This document shows positions 1-8,756 of a stretch of DNA of 46,670 bases, in pieces; position 1 is the stretch's first letter; each line of letters begins with the position of its first letter. Location of the stretch: positions 1 through 46,670 of the forward strand of contig JAERTK010000005.1 of NCBI GenBank assembly GCA_016844935.1, read 5' to 3'. The stretch is from Desulfobacteraceae bacterium (GTDB taxonomy: Bacteria; Desulfobacterota; DSM-4660; Desulfatiglandales; Desulfatiglandaceae). Both the position numbers and the translations under genes were made by a program. The notes under the pieces were generated by a model. That model ran no database searches, was not told the DNA's origin, and saw only the letters and a list, made by a program, of their open reading frames with translations.

Positions 1-3000
1 GATCCACCCCCGCGCTTCCAGGTCTCCCTGGGAAATTCCGGTTCCCCGAAGGGTTTTGTGCAGTTCGTCACGGGGCATTTTGTTCCGGTTGGTGAAAATC
101 CGCAGGAAAAGACGGCTGGTCGGTTCGGGACTGTCGGGCGGACGAAGTCCCCCTGTCTGGGTGGTGTCCTCCAGCAGGTCATCCAGGAGCTGATTGATAC
201 CCAAAAGGGCGTCACGAACATCCAGCACCTGACCGTCTCCGGTGAGTACCTGACCATAGTGGCGGGAGTAGAATTCCAGGGATTTGCCCCGCAGAATCAC
301 CCGCAGATCTGATTTCGGAAGCTCTTTTCCGTGGGTATGCTCCAGTAACTCTTTCAGGCGAGAAGCCTCACTCTTGACCCATCGGCGCATGCGCGCCCAG
401 CTGACCGGTTCGATTTTATCCAGCCTTTTCCGGCATACGTGGATGATATCGTATTCGATGGTTTTTGAGCCAAATTGAGCGCCTTCGCCTTTGCTTTCAT
501 CGCTTCGAATGGGAAAGGAAGCTATCAAAACGTACCCAGCGTCAAAAAGAGATCTTAAAACATCATTCCAGGCACTATCCATGCTGTGATGAAAAGTGAA
601 AGCCATGATCCCGCCGTCTTTTAGGCTACGACCGGCTTCTTCCCAACAGGCCGTCAATATTTGAGTATAAAAATCACTTGAAGATTGCGGCCTGTAAAGA
701 GGGTTAGGGTCTTTTTCACTAAGATCCGCATTGCCGATCATTTCACGGACGCGGGTGAGATGCTTTGCTTTGATGAAAAGCTCCTTCTCAAAATTTTCCC
801 GATCATCCGGGTGCTCTGCTTTATTATCAACGGCTTCAAGACTGCGATGGGTGTGCTCCGACTCGAAATAGGATGCTTCAGGCATGCCTGCATACCATTT
901 GCGTAGGGGAATGCGCAGCCAGACATAAAAGAAATCAGCCAGGTCGGAGTAGAACAGGTTGTTGCCAAACGGCGGATCGGTGATTACCAGGTCAAATTTA
1001 TTCTTGTCGAGCATGGACAGGTCGGTTGCGGAGCCGCAGTAAGGTTCGTTTCCGGGAATTATCGGGTCTTCTGGATGGCTTTTTACTGATTTAGTATTTG
1101 CATTTTCCGCAACAATTAATTCCCAAGGATTTTGGGCCCAAATCATTGCATCTACACATTTAGATGCTGTAGCTGGCCAATTTCCTCTCCCTAATTTTCC
1201 ATAAACACAGTTCTCAGTTACCTGCATTTTGGGATGATAATTGGCGTTTGACATCATAGGTTCCATTTTGTCTGCGGTCTGATTCCAAAATGCAAACATG
1301 CTTTGGTTTCTAAGGTATTGCTGAAAAGCCCCTAACGCCTGTTCTTTCACATCCAACGGCCATGAATCCTCCGGTGCTTCCGTGATCGATTTGAGTAGTT
1401 GAGTGTGCACTAACAATTGTCGGGAATTGAACATCTTCCACCAGAAATTGTAATTCCAACGATCCATGTTTTGAACACGACTGTCATTGTCGGGTACGTC
1501 GCTTGGATATGGATTGGTCGAAATTTTTGGCCAGTATTCCGCTAGATCTGTTTCCGAACGTACATCCCATTCTTTTACTGCTGTAATCAGTCGCTTACAG
1601 TCATAATTATCGGGCAATTTGAAGTATCTCCCGCCATAGTTATAACCTTCTGCTTTGCATTGCGGGCAATGACATTGATAGGTATACGCGGATTCAGGGG
1701 GTGTATGTTCAGTTGGCCGGACGGCTTCCAACGTGTTGCTCTCCCGCCCGCACGATGAACAGGTAAAATGTGCTCTTTTTGGTACCGTTCCCTGTTTTGT
1801 GTCCATGGTGGTGCCATCGGGCAATTCAAGCACATCAGGGAGCGGTTTCCCTCTGACTTCAATGAGAGACAAATTATTCAAGCGGCTCTCATACCATTTC
1901 GCCGTATCTTCGGCAGGTGCGCCGGCATACCCGCCAAGCTCCCTGCCGTTTTCAAAGCCCTGGGCGCCCTTCAACCACTCGGGGTGAATCAGCAGAACCA
2001 TCTGGACAGGCTTACGCTTGATTTTGAAATCCTTCTTTTTCCGATGTGAGGGTGTGGCGTTGGGTTTTGCATGCCGATCAATGGTATCCGCAAGTTTTCC
2101 CCCGGCAAAAGCACCACAGGCGGGGCATTTCAATCCCGGTTCCTCTTCGACCCGCTCCTTAATGGCCCACATCCGTTCAAAGGTTTCCTTAACTTTTCCT
2201 TTTTCATAATTCTTGAGCATCTGAGCAAAATGCTGGGTCATTTCAGTAAAGGGCTTTTCGGATGCAAGGACGGTCCGTTCAGAACCGGGTGCCATGCGGG
2301 TTTCGCCCAATTCCGCATCAAACTGTTCACCACAATGGGGACAAGTGCATTCGATGAAAAAGGTGGAAAGCTTTTTTTCCGCTACCACGGGTGACCGAAA
2401 GATGGGGGTGCGATGTCCGCAGCCTTTAGCCTGGCAGGGGCCATGTTTTGCCCAGAACGTATAGATGACTTCAGGCCCTTCCCAGCGGTAGCGTTTGCGT
2501 TCGTCCACCGGTAGGTCCAACGGATCAATATCAACGGATTGCTCTGTTTTCATATCAATCCAGCGGCCTTTATGCCCGCGAGGGCAGGTCGTGGTATAGA
2601 ACGGCTGAATCTGCGGTTTCACTTCGGCTTCAATGTGGTCAAAAAGGGCTTTCACCTGTTCCGGGTCGCTGCAGGCCAGTTCGTTTTTGACTACAAACCA
2701 GGCCACCGGGTTCAGATCCACACCCGTCATTTGCATCCCGAGGCGTGACCCTTCCACCAGGGTTGTCCCGCCCCCCATAAAGCAGTCCAGGACCCGCAGC
2801 TTTTTGAAGGAACCCGCCTTTTGGTGGTTGCAGTAGTAATGGTCCCAGACCTTTCTTGCCGCTTCCGATGGGTCTGCGGGTGCTTCCGTGGCGGCGATCA
2901 GCATGGCCCGGAAGACACTGGAGCGCCGGCGCGCCCACCATTTGGACATCTGGTAAATGGGTTTTCCGGCGTTCCCTTCCAGGTTGGAGAGAGCATTGAT

Positions 3001-3210
3001 CTGTGCAATGGGGAAATCGACTTCGAGACATGTTAATGGTCTGTCGGGATCTGAAAAATCCGGCGTCTTTAGATGCACCGCCTTTCCCAGTTTTTCCGGG
3101 AGGTGCTCCTGAATTTTATGTCGTCTTGCATTCCTCTTTTTTCCATAAGGTACTTCCTCTTCCAGAATACCCAGGCCGGGAATCACATACTGTTTCATTT
3201 GTTCGCTCAT
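1..3210 (-). CDS. DUF1156-type adenine-specific DNA methylase (partial, runs off left edge)
   Basis: This frame is open from an ATG at 3210 to the window edge, about 1,070 codons, so the C-terminus is outside. Near residue 142 is a SAM-binding motif I (LDCFMGGGTTLVEGSRLG) followed by GVDLNPVAW. A catalytic DPPF motif (VITDPPFGNN) lies near residue 745. The N-terminal part contains SKWWARRRSSVFRAM, typical of DUF1156/COG1743 methylases. Several CxxC knuckles (for example CTCPHCG and KCPACG) lie between the two motifs and suggest inserted zinc ribbons. The start overlaps the end of the PglZ gene by 4 bases (ATGA), so translation is probably coupled. By context it should modify host DNA in a BREX/Pgl-like phage-defence system. 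The family is clear; the modified site is unknown. Confidence 0.9.
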   Translation of the reverse strand, partial: MSEQMKQYVIPGLGILEEEVPYGKKRNARRHKIQEHLPEKLGKAVHLKTPDFSDPDRPLTCLEVDFPIAQINALSNLEGNAGKPIYQMSKWWARRRSSVFRAMLIAATEAPADPSEAARKVWDHYYCNHQKAGSFKKLRVLDCFMGGGTTLVEGSRLGMQMTGVDLNPVAWFVVKNELACSDPEQVKALFDHIEAEVKPQIQPFYTTTCPRGHKGRWIDMKTEQSVDIDPLDLPVDERKRYRWEGPEVIYTFWAKHGPCQAKGCGHRTPIFRSPVVAEKKLSTFFIECTCPHCGEQFDAELGETRMAPGSERTVLASEKPFTEMTQHFAQMLKNYEKGKVKETFERMWAIKERVEEEPGLKCPACGAFAGGKLADTIDRHAKPNATPSHRKKKDFKIKRKPVQMVLLIHPEWLKGAQGFENGRELGGYAGAPAEDTAKWYESRLNNLSLIEVRGKPLPDVLELPDGTTMDTKQGTVPKRAHFTCSSCGRESNTLEAVRPTEHTPPESAYTYQCHCPQCKAEGYNYGGRYFKLPDNYDCKRLITAVKEWDVRSETDLAEYWPKISTNPYPSDVPDNDSRVQNMDRWNYNFWWKMFNSRQLLVHTQLLKSITEAPEDSWPLDVKEQALGAFQQYLRNQSMFAFWNQTADKMEPMMSNANYHPKMQVTENCVYGKLGRGNWPATASKCVDAMIWAQNPWELIVAENANTKSVKSHPEDPIIPGNEPYCGSATDLSMLDKNKFDLVITDPPFGNNLFYSDLADFFYVWLRIPLRKWYAGMPEASYFESEHTHRSLEAVDNKAEHPDDRENFEKELFIKAKHLTRVREMIGNADLSEKDPNPLYRPQSSSDFYTQILTACWEEAGRSLKDGGIMAFTFHHSMDSAWNDVLRSLFDAGYVLIASFPIRSDESKGEGAQFGSKTIEYDIIHVCRKRLDKIEPVSWARMRRWVKSEASRLKELLEHTHGKELPKSDLRVILRGKSLEFYSRHYGQVLTGDGQVLDVRDALLGINQLLDDLLEDTTQTGGLRPPDSPEPTSRLFLRIFTNRNKMPRDELHKTLRGTGISQGDLEARGWI

Positions 3211-4163
3211 AATGCCGGTATCTCCAAAAACGGTACGGCCACTTCCAGAAGGCTCATGCCGCCATGGCAAACATGTGGAAAGCCACCCTGTACCTTCCAT
3301 TTCCATTGGCCCATGATCATATGCTGTTTGTTGTTCGTCATCACAAGCGGCGGCATAAACTGGGATTGCCAAAGCTTTCCAGCTGCTTTGTTTCTGGAAG
3401 CGCCAAAGGTTTTTCTGAGTCTTTGAACGGCATCCTTATCCGATACTTCCGATGAAAAACGTTTACTCACCGCATAGCCGTGGTCGGATGTAATTACCAA
3501 CTTGCGGCCCTGTCTCAGCTTGTTGATGAAACCCCAGAATCCATCACGCTGTAACACTGTTTCGGCTGTCTTGGATATCTGATCGGGCAGTTTGCGCTGA
3601 AGATGAATGAGGTCGTCAAGCCAGCGGTGCCAGATAACAATATTTGAAGTCGGCGGCACCGAGCAGTCTTCAAAGGGAATGCGCCTTACGTCGGTATAGC
3701 TCTTGTCGAACAGGACAAAAGTGCCGGGTTTGCCGTCATCGGCCAAAGCACTTCGGGACTGAAGTCCGATGGCATTGGCGAAATGATCCGTTGTGGATGG
3801 ACTTTCCGAACCGGTTACCCGGATGGCGGTGGGCTTGATTCCATGATTTTCAGCGCCGGCTATCAGGGATGGCAGTTCTCTAAGGGACAGCGCATCCAGA
3901 AGGAGAACCGCCTTGCCCGTTGAAGAAGGCGCAGCGCACCACTTTTTTAATTCGTCCGATGTCTTAACGGCGGCATCAGAATAAGCATGCCACAGATTCC
4001 ATGCTGCTTCCGAGAGAAGGCGGTCCGGAATAACGGTATGGTCGTGCAGCGCTACGGGAGATGTGGTGGTTTGTGCCAGTTCTTTTAATGAATTAAAAAT
4101 ATTTCCCCAGGCCTTTTCAGGATTGGGCGAGTTTAAAATAATATCATGCCATGATGTACTCAT
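3207..4163 (-). CDS. PglZ-domain protein (alkaline-phosphatase superfamily), short form
   Basis: A 318-residue protein with PglZ hallmarks: LLLDALSLRELPSL near residue 105, TSDHGYA near residue 225 (the metal-binding Asp-His pair of the alkaline-phosphatase fold), and HGGMSLLEVAVPFLE at the C-terminus. It is much shorter than the roughly 800-residue PglZ of classical BREX, so it is essentially the catalytic domain alone. It overlaps both neighbours by 4 bases (start inside the ATPase stop at 4160-4163, stop inside the methylase start), giving a tightly coupled three-gene cassette. PglZ proteins are core components of BREX/Pgl phage defence with a metal-dependent hydrolase fold. The biochemical role here is inferred from family and context. 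Confidence 0.88.
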   Translation of the reverse strand: MSTSWHDIILNSPNPEKAWGNIFNSLKELAQTTTSPVALHDHTVIPDRLLSEAAWNLWHAYSDAAVKTSDELKKWCAAPSSTGKAVLLLDALSLRELPSLIAGAENHGIKPTAIRVTGSESPSTTDHFANAIGLQSRSALADDGKPGTFVLFDKSYTDVRRIPFEDCSVPPTSNIVIWHRWLDDLIHLQRKLPDQISKTAETVLQRDGFWGFINKLRQGRKLVITSDHGYAVSKRFSSEVSDKDAVQRLRKTFGASRNKAAGKLWQSQFMPPLVMTNNKQHMIMGQWKWKVQGGFPHVCHGGMSLLEVAVPFLEIPAL

Positions 4164-6961
4164 GATTCCCCTCCATCCTGAAATGTGACTTCAAGAGAAG
4201 CCTTGTAGTTCGACGGAATTCTTTGCAGAATCTGTTTTATTTGCTGTGCGGTTAACTCTTGAAATTCGATTTTTGCACTGCTGAGGGTTTTGTCGGAATC
4301 GATTCCCCATTTTTCAAAACAGCCTGAAAGGTTAATGCCTGTGGCGGATTCATCCGATTTTCTACTCTGGGTAATTGTTAAAGGCTTGTTGGGAAGACCG
4401 GGCAAGTCGGGTGCATCGGTCTTCTCTTTATTTTCTCCTTCTCCCAACGGTTTGGCATTGCCATTTGTTCTTTCAGTCGGGTAGGGGTTTTCATCCGATG
4501 TGTCATCCGCTGATGGCGTTGTCGCCTCTTTTGAAGGGTCTTTCGGAATGGAAACGGCTTTGCCGCCCACGGACCCGGGGAGCCCCAGCTGAATCCGGCG
4601 CATTTCCTGGCCGGTTCTAAACGCTTTGGAGCGGATATGGTTTTTTGCATCATTTTCATTGGCATCTTCAGCACGCCTGCCGATCCAATTGCCATCAACA
4701 TTCAAAACGATATCCCCTTCAGCAGCAATATCGATGACAAATTCATACACCTTTGTTTCTCCCAAAAATGGAATGGCATCTCCAACATTGGGCGGCGGTG
4801 GTTCCATCAAATCATCCATCAAGGAACCAACCGTATCGGCATCCTTGGCCCTTTGAAGAACAAAGGTTTTGAAATCCGTTTGATCAAAGAGGTCGGAAAG
4901 GGTTTTGTGTTCAACGGCCCCGGGGATATTTTCTCCCTGTTCGGATATATTTTCAGTATCAAATTCGCAGTTTTGAGGGGACTGGAAATCCCATTTCCTT
5001 AAAATCGCAAAACGGTTGAACCGTGTCTTCAGGGCTTTCCGGAGCGGTCGATCAAAATCTCGATGTAGGCCTCGGTAGGTGGCATCCATTCCCCAGGCTT
5101 CAGGCGAGCACAAAAAGCTGCACCTTGCCGAAAAGATTAACGCCTTGTCGGCATAGAGCCCTTCTTTTTCTGTTTCCAGCAAAAGAAAGCGGACGGTATT
5201 TCTTTTCTTGGGAACCCATTTTGCCAGCCAGCCGCCAAGCACCGTATTCAGGTTCGTTCCATTCTGGATTTGGTCGGGAATTACCATCAGAACCGGTCGA
5301 TCCCATTTGTCGGGATGATCCACTGCATCTACATCCAGCCATGGATCGGTTTTCCAGCTTGTACCCAGGATAATGACTCTCGATAACGGCTCTTTTGTTT
5401 CCTGGACCAGAATATGCTTCAGCGTATTTTTGATATGATTGAGATCTTTCTCCGGATAGGTCGTTTGACCTCCTGATGGAAGGACGTCGGGTTCCCACAG
5501 TTTATTGTTTTTTGCGCAGGCCCGAACCTTTGACCGTGGATTTTCCTTCAATCCGAACCATAATGGGCCGCTGGGAACTGCGTCGCCGTGAATGTTGACG
5601 CTGTTTTCAATGAGGTTGGTGAGTTCCGCCTGAAAAGCGTTGTCATCAATAGCGCTTTGCTTGGTGATATCCAGGTGCAGGGAAGCGGGCGTGCCCCCTT
5701 GCTGTCTGCCGGGAGACATGGAGCGCATCCATATGGAACTGATCAGTTCTCTGGCATTTGGAACCGGAGATCCGGTTGCACGGACGGCCTCAAGATTGCG
5801 CTGGGCGATTTCTCTTAATTTCTCCTGGCCCACCTGCTGTGCAATGGCATCAATGAGTGACTGCACTTCTTCCGATCCGCCGTCCACAAAGAAATCCGCC
5901 GGCGTCACGACCGGAGTTGATTCACCCCGTGTTTTGTAAACCTGGGCCAAAATTCGAATGAAATCACGGGCGCTCTGTGCCGCCTGGGACATGAGAATAT
6001 GGTCCTCAAGGAGTGAAATCAGTTCGGGACTGAAGGGCCAGCACTTAAACACCTCGTTTTGGATGGCTGGTTTTTCCGCATCTGATTTGTCCCCATGCAA
6101 TAATCGGAATCTTTCTTTTGCATAAGCGCCTGCAATGGTGCTGATGTCATCTTGAGAAATGTTCCCACGATTTTCAAACAGACGATGAAGCGTGAGTTTT
6201 TGTCGATCTTCCTTTGCTGAAGGCCCGCGGAAGTCAATGAGAACGGGTCCCTGACGATGAACCTGTTGAAACGCTTCATTCTGGTTATCCAAAACGGAGA
6301 TCACAAAAATCAGGATTTCCGGACGATCCTTGGCGATTTCCGAAAGGTTCTGGATGAAATTGAAGGCCAGTTGCCGAGGGTTTGATCCGGTTTTGTCTTT
6401 TTCAGGAAGGCCTTTATACCATGTTTGAAATTCATCAAGGATGAGGCAAACCGGTTTTTCCTCAAACATTTTTTCAAGGAGCGATCTTGGTGGCACATGA
6501 TGATCCATGTTCTCAAATTGGCCCCGGTAATAATCGCCTCGTGGATGACGATCAAAAAGGAGATCCCAGAGAAATCGGTATTCGTGATTGTGCACCGGTT
6601 CGGAGATTGCGATAAACCCGTTGATAATGGATAGTTCCTTCAAATCATCGTGCTTAAGTTTTGTGCGCCAGTCATTAATCCAATCTCCGACAACATCCGG
6701 TGAATTGATGGCATGATGCATGACGGCCATGATGTGGGATTTACCACGTCCACGATCACCGATCAATACAATGGGACATCCGCTGCGTTTTTCACTGATG
6801 GCTTTGAGAGCGGTCTGAATATCAGCGGTTGGATAGGTGATGGTCAAAATATGATCAGCAGACTTCTGGGCGGCCCCCTGATTATCACTGGTTCTCAACG
6901 AAATAGCTGTTCCGGGCATTTGAGAACCCAGAAATTCGTCCCGTAGTTTTAATCCGAGCAT
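4160..6961 (-). CDS. DUF499-family AAA-type ATPase of a BREX/Pgl-like defence system
   Basis: A 933-residue protein beginning GLKLRDEFLGSQMPGTAI. Walker A is GDRGRGKSHIM near residue 68 and Walker B is VCLILDEFQTW near residue 172, both typical of the DUF499/COG1483 ATPases that include BrxC/PglY-like proteins. The C-terminal third is low-complexity and charged (about residues 800-880), followed by a short tail. The start is supported by AGGAGA a few bases upstream. It is the first gene of the operon DUF499-PglZ-methylase, and its last four bases overlap the PglZ start. In this class of systems the ATPase partners the methylase and PglZ. No brxA, brxB or brxL gene lies upstream; further genes such as a helicase may lie beyond the left edge. 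Confidence 0.88.
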   Translation of the reverse strand: MLGLKLRDEFLGSQMPGTAISLRTSDNQGAAQKSADHILTITYPTADIQTALKAISEKRSGCPIVLIGDRGRGKSHIMAVMHHAINSPDVVGDWINDWRTKLKHDDLKELSIINGFIAISEPVHNHEYRFLWDLLFDRHPRGDYYRGQFENMDHHVPPRSLLEKMFEEKPVCLILDEFQTWYKGLPEKDKTGSNPRQLAFNFIQNLSEIAKDRPEILIFVISVLDNQNEAFQQVHRQGPVLIDFRGPSAKEDRQKLTLHRLFENRGNISQDDISTIAGAYAKERFRLLHGDKSDAEKPAIQNEVFKCWPFSPELISLLEDHILMSQAAQSARDFIRILAQVYKTRGESTPVVTPADFFVDGGSEEVQSLIDAIAQQVGQEKLREIAQRNLEAVRATGSPVPNARELISSIWMRSMSPGRQQGGTPASLHLDITKQSAIDDNAFQAELTNLIENSVNIHGDAVPSGPLWFGLKENPRSKVRACAKNNKLWEPDVLPSGGQTTYPEKDLNHIKNTLKHILVQETKEPLSRVIILGTSWKTDPWLDVDAVDHPDKWDRPVLMVIPDQIQNGTNLNTVLGGWLAKWVPKKRNTVRFLLLETEKEGLYADKALIFSARCSFLCSPEAWGMDATYRGLHRDFDRPLRKALKTRFNRFAILRKWDFQSPQNCEFDTENISEQGENIPGAVEHKTLSDLFDQTDFKTFVLQRAKDADTVGSLMDDLMEPPPPNVGDAIPFLGETKVYEFVIDIAAEGDIVLNVDGNWIGRRAEDANENDAKNHIRSKAFRTGQEMRRIQLGLPGSVGGKAVSIPKDPSKEATTPSADDTSDENPYPTERTNGNAKPLGEGENKEKTDAPDLPGLPNKPLTITQSRKSDESATGINLSGCFEKWGIDSDKTLSSAKIEFQELTAQQIKQILQRIPSNYKASLEVTFQDGGES

Positions 6962-7157
6962 CTTTGTCTCCTGATTGTTTTACTTGCTATGGTCACTGGC
7001 CGAAGGGATGACTGAATTTACATCAGTCTTTTTTTGTTGTCGTTATTGAATTTTTCCAGGCTGGCTGTTTTTTCATTATTGTGATTTGCAAATATTATTT
7101 TCTGGTTGAAAGAGGGTTTATTTTTAAGCCACGAGGGATCTAAATCCTTTCAGCCAT

Positions 7158-7245
7158 CCAAACCCCATGATGGTTTGGAGACGTTTTCAACGCTTCCTGT
7201 ATAGTGATTTAATATCAGATATTACCATTAATAAAAATCACTATA
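7158..7245. repeat. Two inverted repeats upstream of the defence operon
   Basis: TCCAAACC/GGTTTGGA (7157-7164 and 7072+100=7172-7179) forms an 8-bp stem with a 7-base loop. A perfect 11-bp inverted repeat TATAGTGATTT/AAATCACTATA lies at 7200-7210 and 7235-7245, separated by 24 A/T-rich bases. Both are in the gene-poor stretch between the DUF499 gene and the toxin-antitoxin pair. They could be operators, termini of a decayed element, or structured RNA. The repeats are seen directly; the function is not known. Confidence 0.45.
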
Positions 7246-7300
7246 TTGCTATATGAATTTGAAAATATACAGAATAGTATGAGAAAATCAAGCTTTCTTT

Positions 7301-7489
7301 TTGAATATTTCGGAATGTACGGCAAGATCTTTTGCGGACATCGCCAGTGCCGTTGACAGCGCCGAGTACCGGAAACTTGCCCGCACGCCTAAAAAGCGAT
7401 ACACCACCAATTTCAGCAGCCGGATTCTGTCCCCCACCGGCCGGATTGAAGTGCCGTATCTCATCAAAGGGATGATGAAGGGGTTTTGA
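7301..7489 (+). pseudogene. Possible C-terminal gene remnant, unrecognised
   Basis: A short open frame (62 codons from a TTG) ends at TGA 7487-7489. It has codon use like real coding sequence but no ribosome-binding site and an in-frame stop at 7280-7282. The C-terminal residues GRIEVPYLIKGMMKGF look like the end of a larger enzyme. It lies alone between the defence operon and the toxin-antitoxin genes. I do not recognise the family. It may be debris from an insertion or deletion at the island border, or non-coding. Confidence 0.25.
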
Positions 7490-7540
7490 GGGAGGGGTGT
7501 TTGTGATGGTTGGCTTTCGGACAAACAGGTCTCCGCCGGT

Positions 7541-7831
7541 CTATGATCTTTTTTTCCATCGCTTTGGGTCGCGGCTGCCATGCATAACAGCAATGATTAC
7601 GATGAATCCTTTTTCAATTCGATAAAAAATGCCAAAAGGAAATCGATGAATCAAAGTACGGTGAGTGTCGCGATAAACTGCCGGATATAGCTTGGGGTTT
7701 TCCAAGATCGTTTTATAAGCTTTTTCAACTTCATTGAGGAATTCATACCCCAGACCTTCACGTTGCTTCTCATACCACGATGCCGCTTCTTCAATATCAA
7801 CTTCCGCCTCTGGTCGAATATATAGGATCAT
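7541..7831 (-). CDS. RelE/ParE-family toxin
   Basis: A 96-residue protein with the ParE/RelE layout: an N-terminal helix (PEAEVDIEEAASWYEKQREGLG, written in part), the middle PAVYRDTHRTLIHRFPF, and the C-terminal strand FIVIIAVMHGSRDPKRW, which is typical of ParE-like plasmid-stabilisation toxins. It starts 2 bases after the antitoxin stop, so the two are co-transcribed. ParE toxins usually poison gyrase and RelE toxins cleave mRNA; the sequence alone does not decide between them. Its place beside a phage-defence operon is typical of a defence island. Confidence 0.88.
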   Translation of the reverse strand: MILYIRPEAEVDIEEAASWYEKQREGLGYEFLNEVEKAYKTILENPKLYPAVYRDTHRTLIHRFPFGIFYRIEKGFIVIIAVMHGSRDPKRWKKRS

Positions 7832-7833
7832 AA

Positions 7834-8046
7834 TTAAAAGCGTTTCCGAATATCGGCCATCACCTCATCTGCTTCACGACCTTTATATCCGTCCGACAAG
7901 TAGGCATCCAAACGTCGATCAATCTCGATCTTTTGCTCGTCGGTCATATGCAAAATCATTTGATCCGCGGCAATGCTGTCCCATATATCCTCAACCAGTT
8001 GTAATCTATCATTTATTGAAAGATCCTGTATGTTATTGGAGATCAT
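7834..8046 (-). CDS. Antitoxin, putative addiction-module component family
   Basis: A 70-residue acidic protein with the motif DRLQLVEDIWDSIA near residues 13-26 and LDAYLSDG further on, the signature of the short 'addiction module component' antitoxins that pair with RelE/ParE toxins. The ATG at 8046 is preceded by AGAGGGAT. It lies immediately upstream of the toxin (2-base gap), in the usual antitoxin-first order. It should bind and neutralise the downstream toxin and may autoregulate the pair. Confidence 0.85.
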   Translation of the reverse strand: MISNNIQDLSINDRLQLVEDIWDSIAADQMILHMTDEQKIEIDRRLDAYLSDGYKGREADEVMADIRKRF

Positions 8047-8179
8047 AGCTTATCCCTCTTTCCAGATCTTAAATATCTTCTGATTAAATGTTTCAGAGGC
8101 GTTACGAATTTCAGAAAGTAATTCCAGTTTGCGAATCTCATACAACTGTAACTCATTATAGATAACCAATGCATTAGAA

Positions 8180-8734
8180 TCAATCTATTCTCATAACTGA
8201 TGAAAGAACACCTCTCACTTTTTCAGCGACTTCCTCCAGATCCGCCTGGTTGGGTCTTCCCCGTATGTCTCCCAGGCGGCCGCCCACGGAATGGCTTCGA
8301 AGTTTTTCCGTATTGTATTCACCCACCACATACCACTCTCCAATAATGGTGTACCCCAGGTGATCGAAGAGCTGTCCCATAAACTTGACGGCTGGAATCG
8401 CCTCATTGATGCCCGTGTGAACACCCCCGTAGGTGCAGTATGCGACCACATTGGAAGAGGGGCGTCTCGGGGAAGCGGGATTTACCTCACCGGCCTTCAC
8501 ATAACTTTGAATCAGGCCCCTTTGAAGATCCATGAGGCTTTTTCCCGGCAACTGACCGTATACCCCGGATCCCACAAAAACGAAATCATAGTTGAGAATA
8601 TCCAGCGAAAGGTCTTTTGAACTGATTTTGACCGTGTCCACGGCGTATCCCAGCTCCCGGACGGTTTCGTCTATTTTCTTTGCCACTTTCTCGGTGTTTC
8701 CGGTTGAAGAAAAATAAATATTGAGTACTTTCAT
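8180..8734 (-). CDS. Flavodoxin-family protein
   Basis: A 184-residue protein with an N-terminal flavodoxin phosphate-binding loop (YFSSTGNTEKVAKKI), then a flavin-contacting loop around VFVGSGVYGQLPGKS and an AYCTYGGVHTG segment. It is expected to carry FMN and shuttle electrons in the cytoplasm. The ATG at 8734 has a strong GGGAGG upstream. It follows the FAD-dependent oxidoreductase on the same strand after about 20 bases, so the two are probably one operon and may be redox partners. The specific partner is not evident. Confidence 0.88.
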   Translation of the reverse strand: MKVLNIYFSSTGNTEKVAKKIDETVRELGYAVDTVKISSKDLSLDILNYDFVFVGSGVYGQLPGKSLMDLQRGLIQSYVKAGEVNPASPRRPSSNVVAYCTYGGVHTGINEAIPAVKFMGQLFDHLGYTIIGEWYVVGEYNTEKLRSHSVGGRLGDIRGRPNQADLEEVAEKVRGVLSSVMRID

Positions 8735-8756
8735 TTTGTCCTCCCTTCCGATCTCC

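Noticed and set aside
8050..8179. Short minus-strand frame (about 40 codons) before the antitoxin
   Set aside because: It looks weakly coding but is closed by a stop four codons before its first possible start region, and no family is seen; perhaps a remnant.
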